A stretch of 64,000 nucleotides of DNA from Flavobacterium sp. SCGC AAA160-P02 (GTDB taxonomy: Bacteria; Bacteroidota; Bacteroidia; Flavobacteriales; Flavobacteriaceae), in assembly GCA_000383355.1 (NCBI GenBank), contig KB911090.1:198234-262233 (forward strand), written 5' to 3'. This document shows, piece by piece, positions 44,302 to 53,504 of the stretch. How positions within the stretch are numbered: the stretch's first letter is position 1; each line of letters starts with the position of its first letter. The position numbers and the translations under genes were made by a program. Under the pieces are notes generated by a model. It worked only from the letters and a program-made list of their open reading frames with translations. It did no database searches and was not told the origin of the DNA.

Positions 44302-45513
44302 ATGTTTCCAGTAGAAAAAATCCGTGCAGATTTTCCAATTTTACAAAGAAAGGTGAATGGAAAACCATTGGTGTATTTTGACAATGCGGCTACTTCACAA
44401 ACTCCAAAAGTTGTGATAGATGCTATTGTAAATTATTATAGCAATTACAATGCAAACATTCATAGAGGTGTTCATACCCTAAGTCAGGAAGCAACAGATT
44501 TATATGAACAAGCTAGAATAACCCTTCAAAAGCATTTTAACGCAAAACATGCCTATGAAATAATTTTTACTTCTGGAACAACACATAGTATTAATGTGGT
44601 TGCTTCAGGCTTCTCCTCTATGCTAAAAAAAGGAGATGAAATTATTGTTTCTGCTTTAGAGCATCACTCTAATATTGTTCCTTGGCAAATGCTCTGCGAA
44701 AAAACAGGAGCAGAATTAAAGGTTATTCCTATGAACGAAAAAGGTTCATTAGTTATGAGTGAATATGATAAATTATTATCTGAAAACACAAAATTAGTTT
44801 TTTGCAATCATATTTCAAATGCACTTGGAACCATAAACCCTATAGAAGAAATTATTAAAAAAGCACATCAAGTTGGTGCTGCTGTTTTAATTGATGGCGC
44901 TCAATCTACGCCTCATATGAAAGTAGATTTTCAAGACTTAGATGTAGATTTTTATGTAACATCTGCACATAAGATATGTGGGCCTACAGGTGTGGGTCTA
45001 TTATATGGTAAGCAAGAGTGGTTAGAAAAACTTCCTCCTTACCAAGGAGGTGGTGAAATGATTGATACAGTTACTTTTGAAAAAACAACCTATGCAGGCT
45101 TGCCTCATAAATTTGAAGCAGGAACTCCAAACATTTGTGGCGGAATTGCGTTTGGTGTTGCCATAGATTATATGAATACTATTGGGTTTGATGCCATTGG
45201 TATTTATGAGCAAGAATTGTTAGCCTACGGAACTCAAGAATTATTAAAAATTGATGGAGTTAGAATTTATGGTACTGCTTACAAAACTTCTGTTATTTCA
45301 TTTAATGTTGCTGAAATTCACCCCTATGATATCGGTTCTATTTTAGACAAGCTAGGGATTGCTGTAAGAACAGGACATCACTGTGCTCAGCCTATTATGG
45401 AATTTTATAAAATACCAGGAACCGTAAGAGCTTCTTTTGCTTTTTACAACACTAAAGAAGAAATTGATGTTTTTATTAAAGGCTTACAAAAAACAATAAT
45501 GATGTTAGGCTAA
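44302..45513 (+). CDS. sufS: Cysteine desulfurase SufS
   Basis: A 403-residue PLP enzyme that takes sulfur from cysteine for Fe-S assembly. The PLP Lys224 is in SAHKICGPTGVG and the sulfur-carrying Cys361 in TGHHCAQPIM. The start FPILQRKVNGKPLVYFDNAATSQ is typical of class II (SufS/CsdA). I chose ATG 44302; an in-frame TTG at 44281 lies inside the promoter box. In many Bacteroidota sufS follows sufD directly; here two opposite-strand genes intervene. Confidence 0.94.
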   Translation: MFPVEKIRADFPILQRKVNGKPLVYFDNAATSQTPKVVIDAIVNYYSNYNANIHRGVHTLSQEATDLYEQARITLQKHFNAKHAYEIIFTSGTTHSINVVASGFSSMLKKGDEIIVSALEHHSNIVPWQMLCEKTGAELKVIPMNEKGSLVMSEYDKLLSENTKLVFCNHISNALGTINPIEEIIKKAHQVGAAVLIDGAQSTPHMKVDFQDLDVDFYVTSAHKICGPTGVGLLYGKQEWLEKLPPYQGGGEMIDTVTFEKTTYAGLPHKFEAGTPNICGGIAFGVAIDYMNTIGFDAIGIYEQELLAYGTQELLKIDGVRIYGTAYKTSVISFNVAEIHPYDIGSILDKLGIAVRTGHHCAQPIMEFYKIPGTVRASFAFYNTKEEIDVFIKGLQKTIMMLG

Positions 45514-45580
45514 TTACGCTGCTAAGCTCTTTTTTAAAATTAGATTTATTGTTTTTATTTATCTTCACGAAAACAATTAT

Positions 45581-46000
45581 ATGAAACAACTAATTATTTT
45601 TGTCTGTTCTTGCTCTTTAATGTTGGTTGGCTGCTCTACTGAAAAAGAAGTGGCTACTTTTCAAAAAATAGAGTACAAGGCAATTACTCGTGGATATTCA
45701 AAACAAATTGTTATACAAAAAGACAGCTTACGATATTTTGAAAATAACAGAGAAACTCGTTCGTTAATTATAACAAAGAAAATCAAAAACACCTTAAATG
45801 GTTTTCTTGAAAAACTTAATCTTACTTCGCTTCATCAATTAAAATCAACTTCTGAAAAGCACCAATATGATGGTGCAATGTATACAACTATAGAAGTAAT
45901 CTGGGATAATAAAACATACAAAAGTGTTGGCTTTGATGATGACAATCCGCCAAAAGAACTAATACCTTTCCTACATTATTTAGTTGCTTTGGTCAAATAA
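45581..46000 (+). CDS. Small lipoprotein, hypothetical
   Basis: A 139-residue protein with a lipoprotein signal peptide (Cys18 in LMLVGCSTE). The mature part is a basic, mainly beta domain with no recognised motif (FQKIEYKAITRGYSKQIVI, VIWDNKTYKSVGFDDDNPPK). Similar short proteins occur next to sufS-type genes in some flavobacteria as far as I recall, without known function. Ends in a strong terminator. Confidence 0.75.
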   Translation: MKQLIIFVCSCSLMLVGCSTEKEVATFQKIEYKAITRGYSKQIVIQKDSLRYFENNRETRSLIITKKIKNTLNGFLEKLNLTSLHQLKSTSEKHQYDGAMYTTIEVIWDNKTYKSVGFDDDNPPKELIPFLHYLVALVK

Positions 46001-46030
46001 AAAAGGCAGCCATTTGGCTGCCTTTTTTAT
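45997..46030. terminator. Bidirectional terminator, small lipoprotein / TonB receptor
   Basis: Fifteen-base perfect arms (45997-46011 and 46016-46030) around an ATTT loop. A-tract on one side and T-tract on the other serve both convergent genes. Confidence 0.88.
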
Positions 46031-46055
46031 CTAATTAAATTCTTCTTATTATAAA

Positions 46056-48983
46056 TTAATAATCAAAAGTTAATTTTAAAACTGTTCTACGACCTATTAC
46101 AGGCATGTTTGGAAAAGCTCTATATTCTTGATCAAACACGTTCGTTGCCGAAAGGTCTAATTTAAGATTGTCTGAAACATTGTATCCAACATTCACATCA
46201 AACAAGTTTTTCTCTTGTACATCTCCAGAGAATAACCCTTGATTTGCATAAAAAGCATCATCGTGTTGATAAGCAACAGCTGCTCTTACTTTATCTTTTG
46301 AATATTGAGCTCCTACTCTATATTTCATCTTTGGAGAATTTAAATACGATGAAAATGGTAATCCGTCATCATTTGATTCTCCAGGAATCCATTCATTCTG
46401 ACTCACCCAAGAAGTATTAAACCATAAGGTTATGTCATCACTTAAGAAATATTCCATTGCTAAATCTGCACCTACGTGACTTCTAGTAGCGCCATCAAAA
46501 CGACGGTATCCTGCAGGAATATGCATTAAATCATCTCCTTGAGGTACACTCGTGGTTTCTACGGTTCCAAAAATTGGAAATAATGGTGATACAGCGCCTT
46601 CAAAAGCAGCGCCTCCTTGAGTGAATGCTCCTCCAACTGAGGCTGCTGCTCCTGCAATTGTTCCTCCAATTACTTGTCCTATTGGCGCAATTGCTGGAGA
46701 TCCAGGACCCAGTGCACCTGCTGGCGCTCCTGTAGCCCAAATAGATTGAGGAATTCCTAATGCAGTATACTGAGCTTGTACGGCTCCTGTTACTGCTCCT
46801 ATTACTCCTGGGTCAGAAGCAAAATCTGCTCCTACTTGAGCGCCTAAATCATTAGCAATATTTGCTCCTTGTAAAGAAAATGTTGGCCCTATAGCTGTAA
46901 ACTGAGTAAAACCTTTTCTTTCATAGGTATATACATCTAATGATACAGACAATTTATTTGCGATTAGTCCTTTATACCCTAGTTCAAAAGAATTTAAGGT
47001 TTCTATTTGAGAACGTCCTGTACCTACCAAATTATCCATTGGCTCCCCATTAAATAAGTTATATCCTACTAGTTGTCCTGATCCTCCTGAAGGTGCATAC
47101 CCGTTGAAGAAATTTTGAACCACTGGCAATAAAGGGTTTCCTGCTAAGGCACCATATAATGCTCCTAGTGTAGGTGCAGCAACTGCCCCGTAAGCATATG
47201 CTAAAGGAAATTGTGTCGTTCCATAAGGAAGGTCAGGTAATCCAGGTACCGATAAATCTATTGTTGGATTTGCTGGAAATTCTTGAGGTGCATACTGACC
47301 AGATAACCAAACATCTGCAATACCAGGTGCTAAAACAGACACAGGGAAATCTATATTTTGCTGTAAAGCAGAAGGTCCAGTGTTTGCTTTGTTAAAAGAT
47401 GCTCTAAATGTGTGGTTTTCATTTGCTTTGTAAACAATCGCAACCCTTGGTGCAAAAGCTCCTTCGTCTATAAAGTTAAACTTGTCGTATCTTCCTGCAT
47501 AGGTAATATCTAACTTATCACTAATTTTAGAAGTTCCTTGAAGGTAAGCTCCAGTAATAATATAATCATCTCTATCTTCATTAATACCATACAATGTGTT
47601 TGCTGTCATAGATTTAGAATTTCTATAATCAGAACCTATGGTAAAGTTTGTGTTTAAAAACTTAGGAACATCAAAGTTATACTGTAGCTGAGCTTCTAAT
47701 GAATTTCTTTCTGCTACTTGTCTTAAACCAGATGCGTATAAAAAAGTTGGTTTTTCTGCACTACCACCATCATTGTAGTTGTAATATACTTGTGCAAATA
47801 ATCCTCCAGACTGAACTCTACCTTGAACCCAGTAATCATTACCTTGTGCATACCCTGCTCCTTGTGAATTAAAGAACAAACCTCCTCCATTTGCAAATCC
47901 TGCAGAAAGAAATGCAGTAGTCTCATCAGTTGGTCTAAATTCTAAATGTACGTTAGCTGAATAATTTTTGTACTCTGTTGCTAAAGGATTTCCGTCTCCA
48001 TTATCATCTAAATCTGTTAACGTTAATAAGGTCTCTCCTGGTTGTGTAGGATCTACTCTACCGTTAACGATTGCTGGTTGAGAAATAGTAGTTCTTTGAG
48101 CTGCAATAAAGTCAGCATCAGCTACAGGATCTAATTCAAAATCATTTCCTTTCATGTAACGTACGTTAACTTTAAATCCAAATTTATCATTATCATTTTT
48201 AAATGCATGACGAACAGTCATTCCTGTAGTACTTAATGTACCTCCTAAAAATTCTACTGTTGTTCCTGGGTGATCAATAGGGCTTTTAGACATGAAGTGA
48301 ACAACTCCAGAGGTAACTCCAGGGCCATATAATGCTGATGCAGCACCTCTTACAACTTCTACTCTCTCAATATCAATATTAGACATTCCTGTTTGAAAAC
48401 TTTGAAAAGTTCCGGCAGAAGGAGTTACTAAGTAACGATAATCTAAAATTGGAAATGTAGAGGTTCCAAATACTCCAGAACCTGCACGCATTTCTATATT
48501 AACAGTGTTTGCAGATTGTTGTTGCATCTGAACTCCAACAATATTTGCTAAATTCATAATAGGATCTACCGCTGCGGCAGAATTTAAGATGTCTTTAGAT
48601 GTTATAATACTTACAGAAGCTGGTGCTTCTTGTACTTTTTGTTTTCTTCTTGAGGCAGAAAACACAATTTCTTCTAGTGAAGTAGCGTCTTCTTCAAGAC
48701 TAACCATCACTTCTTGATTGTTTTTTGTTATTTCTACGCTTACAGCCTTAAAGCCTAGCATAGAAATTTCAATAGTAAAAGGCGGAGCATCTGCCACTTT
48801 GAGCGAAAATTTACCATCAAAGTCTGTGGTTGTTCCTATTGCTTTTCCAGAGACCTTAACGTTGGCTCCTAAAAGTGTTTCACCTGTTGTTGCTTCTTTA
48901 ACCACACCTGTTATGGTAGTTTGAGCTAGCATTGTTGCACTAGCGAGCATAACAAATGCAAAGAAAATTGTCTTTTTTATCAT
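46056..48983 (-). CDS. TonB-dependent outer-membrane receptor
   Basis: A 975-residue outer-membrane transporter. It has a signal peptide (ending ASATMLAQTT) and a carboxypeptidase-regulatory-like domain at ~22-110 (ITGVVKEATTGETLLGANV, GTTTDFDGKFSL). The plug domain at ~110-240 contains VEVVRGAASALYGPGVTSGV. The long beta-barrel ends in LKLTFDY with a terminal aromatic. There is no SusD partner, so it is not a SusC pair. Two inserts rich in Gly, Ala and Pro (~550-640 and ~705-815) are probably extracellular loops. Substrate unknown; siderophore, cobalamin or metal chelates are all possible. Confidence 0.92.
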   Translation of the reverse strand: MIKKTIFFAFVMLASATMLAQTTITGVVKEATTGETLLGANVKVSGKAIGTTTDFDGKFSLKVADAPPFTIEISMLGFKAVSVEITKNNQEVMVSLEEDATSLEEIVFSASRRKQKVQEAPASVSIITSKDILNSAAAVDPIMNLANIVGVQMQQQSANTVNIEMRAGSGVFGTSTFPILDYRYLVTPSAGTFQSFQTGMSNIDIERVEVVRGAASALYGPGVTSGVVHFMSKSPIDHPGTTVEFLGGTLSTTGMTVRHAFKNDNDKFGFKVNVRYMKGNDFELDPVADADFIAAQRTTISQPAIVNGRVDPTQPGETLLTLTDLDDNGDGNPLATEYKNYSANVHLEFRPTDETTAFLSAGFANGGGLFFNSQGAGYAQGNDYWVQGRVQSGGLFAQVYYNYNDGGSAEKPTFLYASGLRQVAERNSLEAQLQYNFDVPKFLNTNFTIGSDYRNSKSMTANTLYGINEDRDDYIITGAYLQGTSKISDKLDITYAGRYDKFNFIDEGAFAPRVAIVYKANENHTFRASFNKANTGPSALQQNIDFPVSVLAPGIADVWLSGQYAPQEFPANPTIDLSVPGLPDLPYGTTQFPLAYAYGAVAAPTLGALYGALAGNPLLPVVQNFFNGYAPSGGSGQLVGYNLFNGEPMDNLVGTGRSQIETLNSFELGYKGLIANKLSVSLDVYTYERKGFTQFTAIGPTFSLQGANIANDLGAQVGADFASDPGVIGAVTGAVQAQYTALGIPQSIWATGAPAGALGPGSPAIAPIGQVIGGTIAGAAASVGGAFTQGGAAFEGAVSPLFPIFGTVETTSVPQGDDLMHIPAGYRRFDGATRSHVGADLAMEYFLSDDITLWFNTSWVSQNEWIPGESNDDGLPFSSYLNSPKMKYRVGAQYSKDKVRAAVAYQHDDAFYANQGLFSGDVQEKNLFDVNVGYNVSDNLKLDLSATNVFDQEYRAFPNMPVIGRRTVLKLTFDY

Positions 48984-49035
48984 GATATAAATTGTTTAAT
49001 AACAAAGACGAATGTACGATTTTTTTTGATTTTTG

Positions 49036-49057
49036 TAATATTTTTGTAATATTTTTG
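49036..49057. repeat. Tandem 11-base repeat
   Basis: TAATATTTTTG occurs twice in direct succession (49036-49046, 49047-49057), 53 bases upstream of the TonB receptor start. Each unit contains TATTTTTG, a plus-strand -7 box match facing ribF. Confidence 0.6.
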
Positions 49058-49112
49058 AGTTATTGCATGACCTCTTGGGTGATTTTTATGAAAATCTTAT
49101 TTTATCATAGAG

Positions 49113-49144
49113 TTGAGTTAATCAATTAATGAATTGTAACTTTG
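49113..49144 (+). promoter_or_regulatory. Promoter of ribF
   Basis: TTG (49113-49115), 21 bases, TAACTTTG (49137-49144), then 19 bases to the start codon. Good match to the flavobacterial consensus. Confidence 0.55.
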
Positions 49145-49163
49145 CCTTTTAATTATTCTCCTT

Positions 49164-50099
49164 TTGAAAATTATTCGATCTATTACAGCTTTTAATTCTT
49201 CGGAAAAAACCATTGTTACTATTGGCACATTTGATGGTATTCATATTGGTCATCAGAAAATTCTGAAAGACCTTATCAAAACGGCTAAAAAAGAAGGAAA
49301 AAAATCAGTTCTTTTAACTTTTTTCCCTCATCCAAGGATGGTGTTACAAAAAGACAACAAAATTCTATTACTAAACACCATAGAAGAAAAATCAGGCTTA
49401 CTAGAAAAAATGGGCTTAGATTATTTAATCATACACCCCTTCAGCAAAGAGTTTTCTAGACTTACTGCCCTAGACTTTGTTAGAGATATTTTAGTAAACA
49501 AGCTGAATACTTCTAGGTTAATTATTGGTTATGACCACCATTTTGGAAAAAATAGAGAAGGGAATATTCATCAATTAAAAGAATATAGTTTGCTTTATGA
49601 TTTTAAGGTTGAAGAAATTCCTGCCCAAGATATTGATGATGTTTCGGTAAGCTCAACTAAGATTAGAACTGCCCTGAAAGAAGGCAATTTAAAAACAGCA
49701 AATAACTACTTAGGCTATCATTATATGCTTAATGGAACTGTTGTGAGCGGAAAAAAACTGGGAGGCACAATTGGCTTCCCCACTGCTAATTTAGAGATAA
49801 AAGAACCTTATAAATTAATTCCAAAGACAGGGGTTTATATCATCAAAACACATATAAATACTGTTTTATATACCGGAATAATGAATATTGGTTTCAACCC
49901 TACGGTTCTTGGGAAACATCAAACCATTGAGGCGCATTTATTTGATTTTAATGAAGATCTTTATGGTAAAGAAATAATGATTGAATTTATTTATTTTCTC
50001 CGAGAAGAACATAAATTTAAATCCATTGAAGAGCTGGTTGTTCAATTAAATATTGACAAAGAAAATGCTATTTCTTACCTCTCAAACAATCCTTTATAA
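49164..50099 (+). CDS. ribF: Bifunctional riboflavin kinase / FAD synthetase
   Basis: A 311-residue enzyme that makes FMN then FAD. The N-terminal adenylyltransferase domain shows TIGTFDGIHIGHQKIL and SSTKIRTALKEG. The C-terminal kinase domain shows GTIGFPTANLEI, TGIMNIGFNPT and EAHLFDFNEDLYGKEI. The start codon is TTG at 49164; it gives the normal N-terminus MKIIRSI and no nearby ATG does. Flavin supply links it loosely to sdhA and the nitronate monooxygenase. Confidence 0.94.
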   Translation: MKIIRSITAFNSSEKTIVTIGTFDGIHIGHQKILKDLIKTAKKEGKKSVLLTFFPHPRMVLQKDNKILLLNTIEEKSGLLEKMGLDYLIIHPFSKEFSRLTALDFVRDILVNKLNTSRLIIGYDHHFGKNREGNIHQLKEYSLLYDFKVEEIPAQDIDDVSVSSTKIRTALKEGNLKTANNYLGYHYMLNGTVVSGKKLGGTIGFPTANLEIKEPYKLIPKTGVYIIKTHINTVLYTGIMNIGFNPTVLGKHQTIEAHLFDFNEDLYGKEIMIEFIYFLREEHKFKSIEELVVQLNIDKENAISYLSNNPL

Positions 50100-50103
50100 C
50101 TCA

Positions 50104-50134
50104 TTGCGATATTGATTCACTTACTTTATCTTTG
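50104..50134 (+). promoter_or_regulatory. Promoter of serS
   Basis: TTG (50104-50106), 20 bases, TATCTTTG (50127-50134). The start codon is 23 bases downstream. Confidence 0.55.
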
Positions 50135-50157
50135 AGTTCTTATAATTAAGACACACT

Positions 50158-51432
50158 ATGTTACAGGTTCCGTTTATTAGAGACAATCAAAAATTAGTTT
50201 TAGAAGGATTGGCAAAAAGAAATTTTGCCAATGCTAAAGAAATTATAGAAAGCGTTTTAGAAGCAGATGAAACTAGAAGAAAAATTCAAGTTTTATTGGA
50301 CAATACATTGGCAGAGTCTAACGCTCTTTCTAAAGAAATTGGGCTTTTTTTTAAAACAGGACAAGTACAAAAAGCAACGCTTGTAAAAGAAAAAACAGGA
50401 AAACTTAAAGAACAATCTAAAGATTTAAACGATCAATTAAATACTGCTTCAAAAAATCTTCAAGAATTATTATATCAAATTCCTAATATCCCACATACCT
50501 CTGTTCCTTCAGGGCAATCTGAAGAAGACAATGAAGAGGTTTTTAGAGAAGGAGCAATCCCTAAGCTTCACAGTGAGGCACTACCACATTGGGAATTAGT
50601 GAAAAAATACGATATTATAGATTTTGAATTAGGAACAAAAATTACAGGAGCGGGTTTTCCTGTATATAAAGGAAAAGGAGCGAGGCTTCAAAGGGCTTTA
50701 ATTAGTTATTTTTTAGATAAAAACACCGCTGCTGGTTATACAGAATATCAAGTGCCGCATCTTATAAATGAAGCTTCAGGAATAGGAACTGGCCAGCTTC
50801 CAGATAAGGAAGGGCAAATGTACTATGTAGGAGTAGATGATTTGTATTTAATTCCAACAGGAGAAGTTCCCATCACAAATATGTATCGTGGAAATTTAGT
50901 AAATGAGAGTGATTTACCTATTATGGCTACTGGTTATACACCTTGTTTTCGTCGTGAAGCAGGTAGTTATGGTTCTCATGTAAGAGGTTTAAATCGTTTA
51001 CACCAGTTTGATAAAGTTGAAATTGTTAGAGTAGAGCACCCAGATAATTCTTACAAAGCTTTAGACGGCATGGTAGCGCACATTAAAGGAATCTTAAACG
51101 AATTAAAACTACCATATCGTATCCTACGTTTGTGTGGTGGCGATACTGGTTTTACTGCTGCTTTAACCTTTGATTTTGAAGTGTTTTCTACAGCTCAAGA
51201 TAGATGGTTAGAAATTAGTTCTGCTTCAAATTTTGAAACATTTCAAGCAAACAGATTAAAACTTCGTTTTAAAAATAGCGATGGTAAAAATGAGTTGGCT
51301 CATACATTAAACGGAAGTTCTTTGGCGTTGCCAAGGGTTTTAGCAGGGATTTTAGAAAATTGCCAAACCGAAGAGGGTATTCAAATACCTGAAGTCTTAG
51401 TACCTTATACTGGTTTTTCAATCATTAATTAG
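50158..51432 (+). CDS. serS: Seryl-tRNA synthetase
   Basis: A 424-residue class II synthetase. The N-terminal ~110 residues form the long coiled-coil arm that grips tRNA-Ser. The catalytic part has motif 1 region ALISYFLDKNTAAGYTEYQV, TGEVPITNMYRG, motif 2 FRREAGSYG and motif 3 HTLNGSSLALPRVLAGILEN. The last codons overlap a small opposite-strand gene by 8 bases. Length and start (MLQVPFIRDNQKLV) are standard. Confidence 0.96.
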   Translation: MLQVPFIRDNQKLVLEGLAKRNFANAKEIIESVLEADETRRKIQVLLDNTLAESNALSKEIGLFFKTGQVQKATLVKEKTGKLKEQSKDLNDQLNTASKNLQELLYQIPNIPHTSVPSGQSEEDNEEVFREGAIPKLHSEALPHWELVKKYDIIDFELGTKITGAGFPVYKGKGARLQRALISYFLDKNTAAGYTEYQVPHLINEASGIGTGQLPDKEGQMYYVGVDDLYLIPTGEVPITNMYRGNLVNESDLPIMATGYTPCFRREAGSYGSHVRGLNRLHQFDKVEIVRVEHPDNSYKALDGMVAHIKGILNELKLPYRILRLCGGDTGFTAALTFDFEVFSTAQDRWLEISSASNFETFQANRLKLRFKNSDGKNELAHTLNGSSLALPRVLAGILENCQTEEGIQIPEVLVPYTGFSIIN

Positions 51433-51568
51433 CAACAACGGCAACAAGTAATCTTTTATATTTGTTCATTTCTAAAAGCGCCTTAAAATAATCACTTATT
51501 TGCCCTGTTCTCATAAACTCTATTGAGTTTTGTTTTGCGGCTTCATATTGTTTGGTTAGTTCTTTCAT
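51425..51568 (-). CDS. 47-residue small protein
   Basis: A short gene on the minus strand, starting at the ATG whose complement is 51566-51568 and ending TAA at 51425-51427. The product is amphipathic and helical: MKELTKQYEAAKQNSIEFM, then RTGQISDYFKALLEMNKYKR and LLVAVVAN. I recall very similar ~47-residue proteins (FM-x-x-GQIS-x-Y-x-x-AL-x-EMN-x-Y-K) in other Flavobacteriaceae, so it is probably real. It fills most of the serS/TPR intergenic gap and overlaps the serS stop. Function unknown; no signal peptide or membrane helix. Confidence 0.65.
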   Translation of the reverse strand: MKELTKQYEAAKQNSIEFMRTGQISDYFKALLEMNKYKRLLVAVVAN

Positions 51569-51677
51569 CTTTATTTTTTATTCGTTACTTAGTGAAATAC
51601 AACTATTGTGCCAAAATCGAATCTAGTTACTTTTCTAAAATAGATGTAGTTAATGAAAAATTAACATTTTAGTTGAG

Positions 51678-51685
51678 TATCTTTG
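51678..51685 (+). promoter_or_regulatory. -7 box just upstream of the TPR gene
   Basis: TATCTTTG ends 6 bases before the ATG at 51692, so a leaderless mRNA is likely. It also contradicts the in-frame TTG start at 51683. Confidence 0.4.
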
Positions 51686-51691
51686 ATACAG

Positions 51692-53464
51692 ATGAAGAAC
51701 ATTTTCCTCATAATAGCCCTATTTTCAGTTAGTTTTGTCTTTTGTCAAAACAGTTCTTCTTTAGCAGAAAGTTATTTTCGTAAAGGAGAATATGAGAAAG
51801 CTTCTCAGATATATGAATCACTAGAAAAAAACAATCCTTTTAATACAAGGTATCTAAAACGATTAATTACTTGTTATCAAGAAACAAGCAATTATGAAAA
51901 GGCAGCAAATCTTCTTCAAAAAAAGTTACTTAATAATCCTTCTCAACACTATCTTCGAATAGAAATTGGATATAATTTTGATCGTCAGCAAAAAACAGCA
52001 CTAGCAAAAAAAGAGTATGACATTGCTATTGAGGCTATTACTTCTAACCCTAGTTTGGGTGGAATTATGGGTAGAATGTTTCAGCAAAATAATTTATTAG
52101 ACTATGCTATTGAAGCATACTCTAAAGCAATGAGGCTTCATGAAAATGCTAGTTATGAATTTCAGATAGCTCAGATTTACGGAGAGAAGGGTGAGTTTGA
52201 AAAAATGTTTGATTCCTATATACAGCTCATAGACAAAGATGAAAACTATCTAGGTGGGGTGCAGCGCTACATCAGTAGGTATATAAACGAAGACGCTACG
52301 TACAGCAATAATATTGCTTTTAAAAAAGCTATACTAAAAAAATCAATAAGCAATCCAAAAAATGCTTGGAACGAATTGTTAAGCTGGTTATTTACCAAGC
52401 AAAAAGACTATGGAAAAGCTTTTATTCAAGAAAAAGCACTCTTTAATAGAAACCCTGCTTATATTGAAACTGTTTTTAGATTGGCAAAGATTGCCTTTGA
52501 AAACAATGATACTACTGCTGCAAAAAAAAGCTTTGACTTTATTCTTGAAAAGACCAATTTTATTGAAGAAAAAATCACTGCAGAATTATATCTTCTAAGA
52601 ATAGCCGTAAAAAATACGACTAGAAACAGCACTTCCTTATTTGAAAAAACTCTTCAAGAATATGGCGTTAATAGAAATTCATTAGAAATTCAACTAGAAT
52701 TTGCAGACTATTTAACTTTCAAAAAAAACAATCCCTCAAAAGCAATTGAAGTGCTAGAAAAAGCATTGTTGCTTTCTACTTCAAAGTTTAAAAACGCACG
52801 AATAAAACTAAAATTAGGGGAGGTGTTAGTTTTTACTGGAAGATTTAATAAAGCGCTCCTTTATTTTTCTCAAGTACAGACTCAATTAAAAAATCATCCC
52901 TTATCACAACAAGCGCGTTTTAAAGTTGCGCAAACATCTTATTTTAAAGGTGATTTTAAATGGGCGAAATCTCAATTAAAAATTTTAAAAGGGTCTACAA
53001 CACAACTTATTGCCAATGATGCTGTTGATTTATTTTTGGTTATTTCAGACAACGAGCCAAAAGATTCTATTCCTTCTGGGTTAATAGATTTTGCGAAAGC
53101 AGACTTATTAGCCTATCAAAATAAAAATACTGAAGCGATAGCAATATATAGCACTTTGGCACAAAAATATCAAGGACAAAATATTGAAGATGACGTATTA
53201 TTTAATCAAGCAGCTCTTTATCTTAAAGAAAGCCAGTATGAAAACACCATTAGCAATCTTTTAAAAATAATTTCTATAGATGCCGAAGGTATTTTAGTAG
53301 ATGATTCTTATTATTTATTAGCCGAAGTTTATAAAAATAAGATAAAAGACACAGAAAAAGCATCAGAGTATTACCAAAAAATTATCTTTGAAAAACCATC
53401 AAGTATTTATTTAGTTGATGCTAGAAAAAAATACAGAGAAATCCGAGGAGATATTATCAATTAG
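51692..53464 (+). CDS. Exported tetratricopeptide-repeat protein
   Basis: A 590-residue protein with a signal peptide (ending SFVFCQNSS; the Cys is a possible lipobox variant). Almost the whole mature chain is helical repeats of TPR type, such as AESYFRKGEYEKASQIYESL, AIEAYSKAMRLHENASYEFQ, GKAFIQEKALFNRNPAYIET and YENTISNLLKIISIDAEGI. It resembles envelope TPR scaffold proteins such as those in outer-membrane assembly or gliding complexes, but no specific family is clear. It heads a series with DUF4286, rsmA and mgtE. I chose ATG 51692 over an upstream TTG. Confidence 0.85.
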   Translation: MKNIFLIIALFSVSFVFCQNSSSLAESYFRKGEYEKASQIYESLEKNNPFNTRYLKRLITCYQETSNYEKAANLLQKKLLNNPSQHYLRIEIGYNFDRQQKTALAKKEYDIAIEAITSNPSLGGIMGRMFQQNNLLDYAIEAYSKAMRLHENASYEFQIAQIYGEKGEFEKMFDSYIQLIDKDENYLGGVQRYISRYINEDATYSNNIAFKKAILKKSISNPKNAWNELLSWLFTKQKDYGKAFIQEKALFNRNPAYIETVFRLAKIAFENNDTTAAKKSFDFILEKTNFIEEKITAELYLLRIAVKNTTRNSTSLFEKTLQEYGVNRNSLEIQLEFADYLTFKKNNPSKAIEVLEKALLLSTSKFKNARIKLKLGEVLVFTGRFNKALLYFSQVQTQLKNHPLSQQARFKVAQTSYFKGDFKWAKSQLKILKGSTTQLIANDAVDLFLVISDNEPKDSIPSGLIDFAKADLLAYQNKNTEAIAIYSTLAQKYQGQNIEDDVLFNQAALYLKESQYENTISNLLKIISIDAEGILVDDSYYLLAEVYKNKIKDTEKASEYYQKIIFEKPSSIYLVDARKKYREIRGDIIN

Positions 53465-53504
53465 AAGACTTCCTTTAACCTTTTTCTTATCACTTAACCA
53501 ACCT

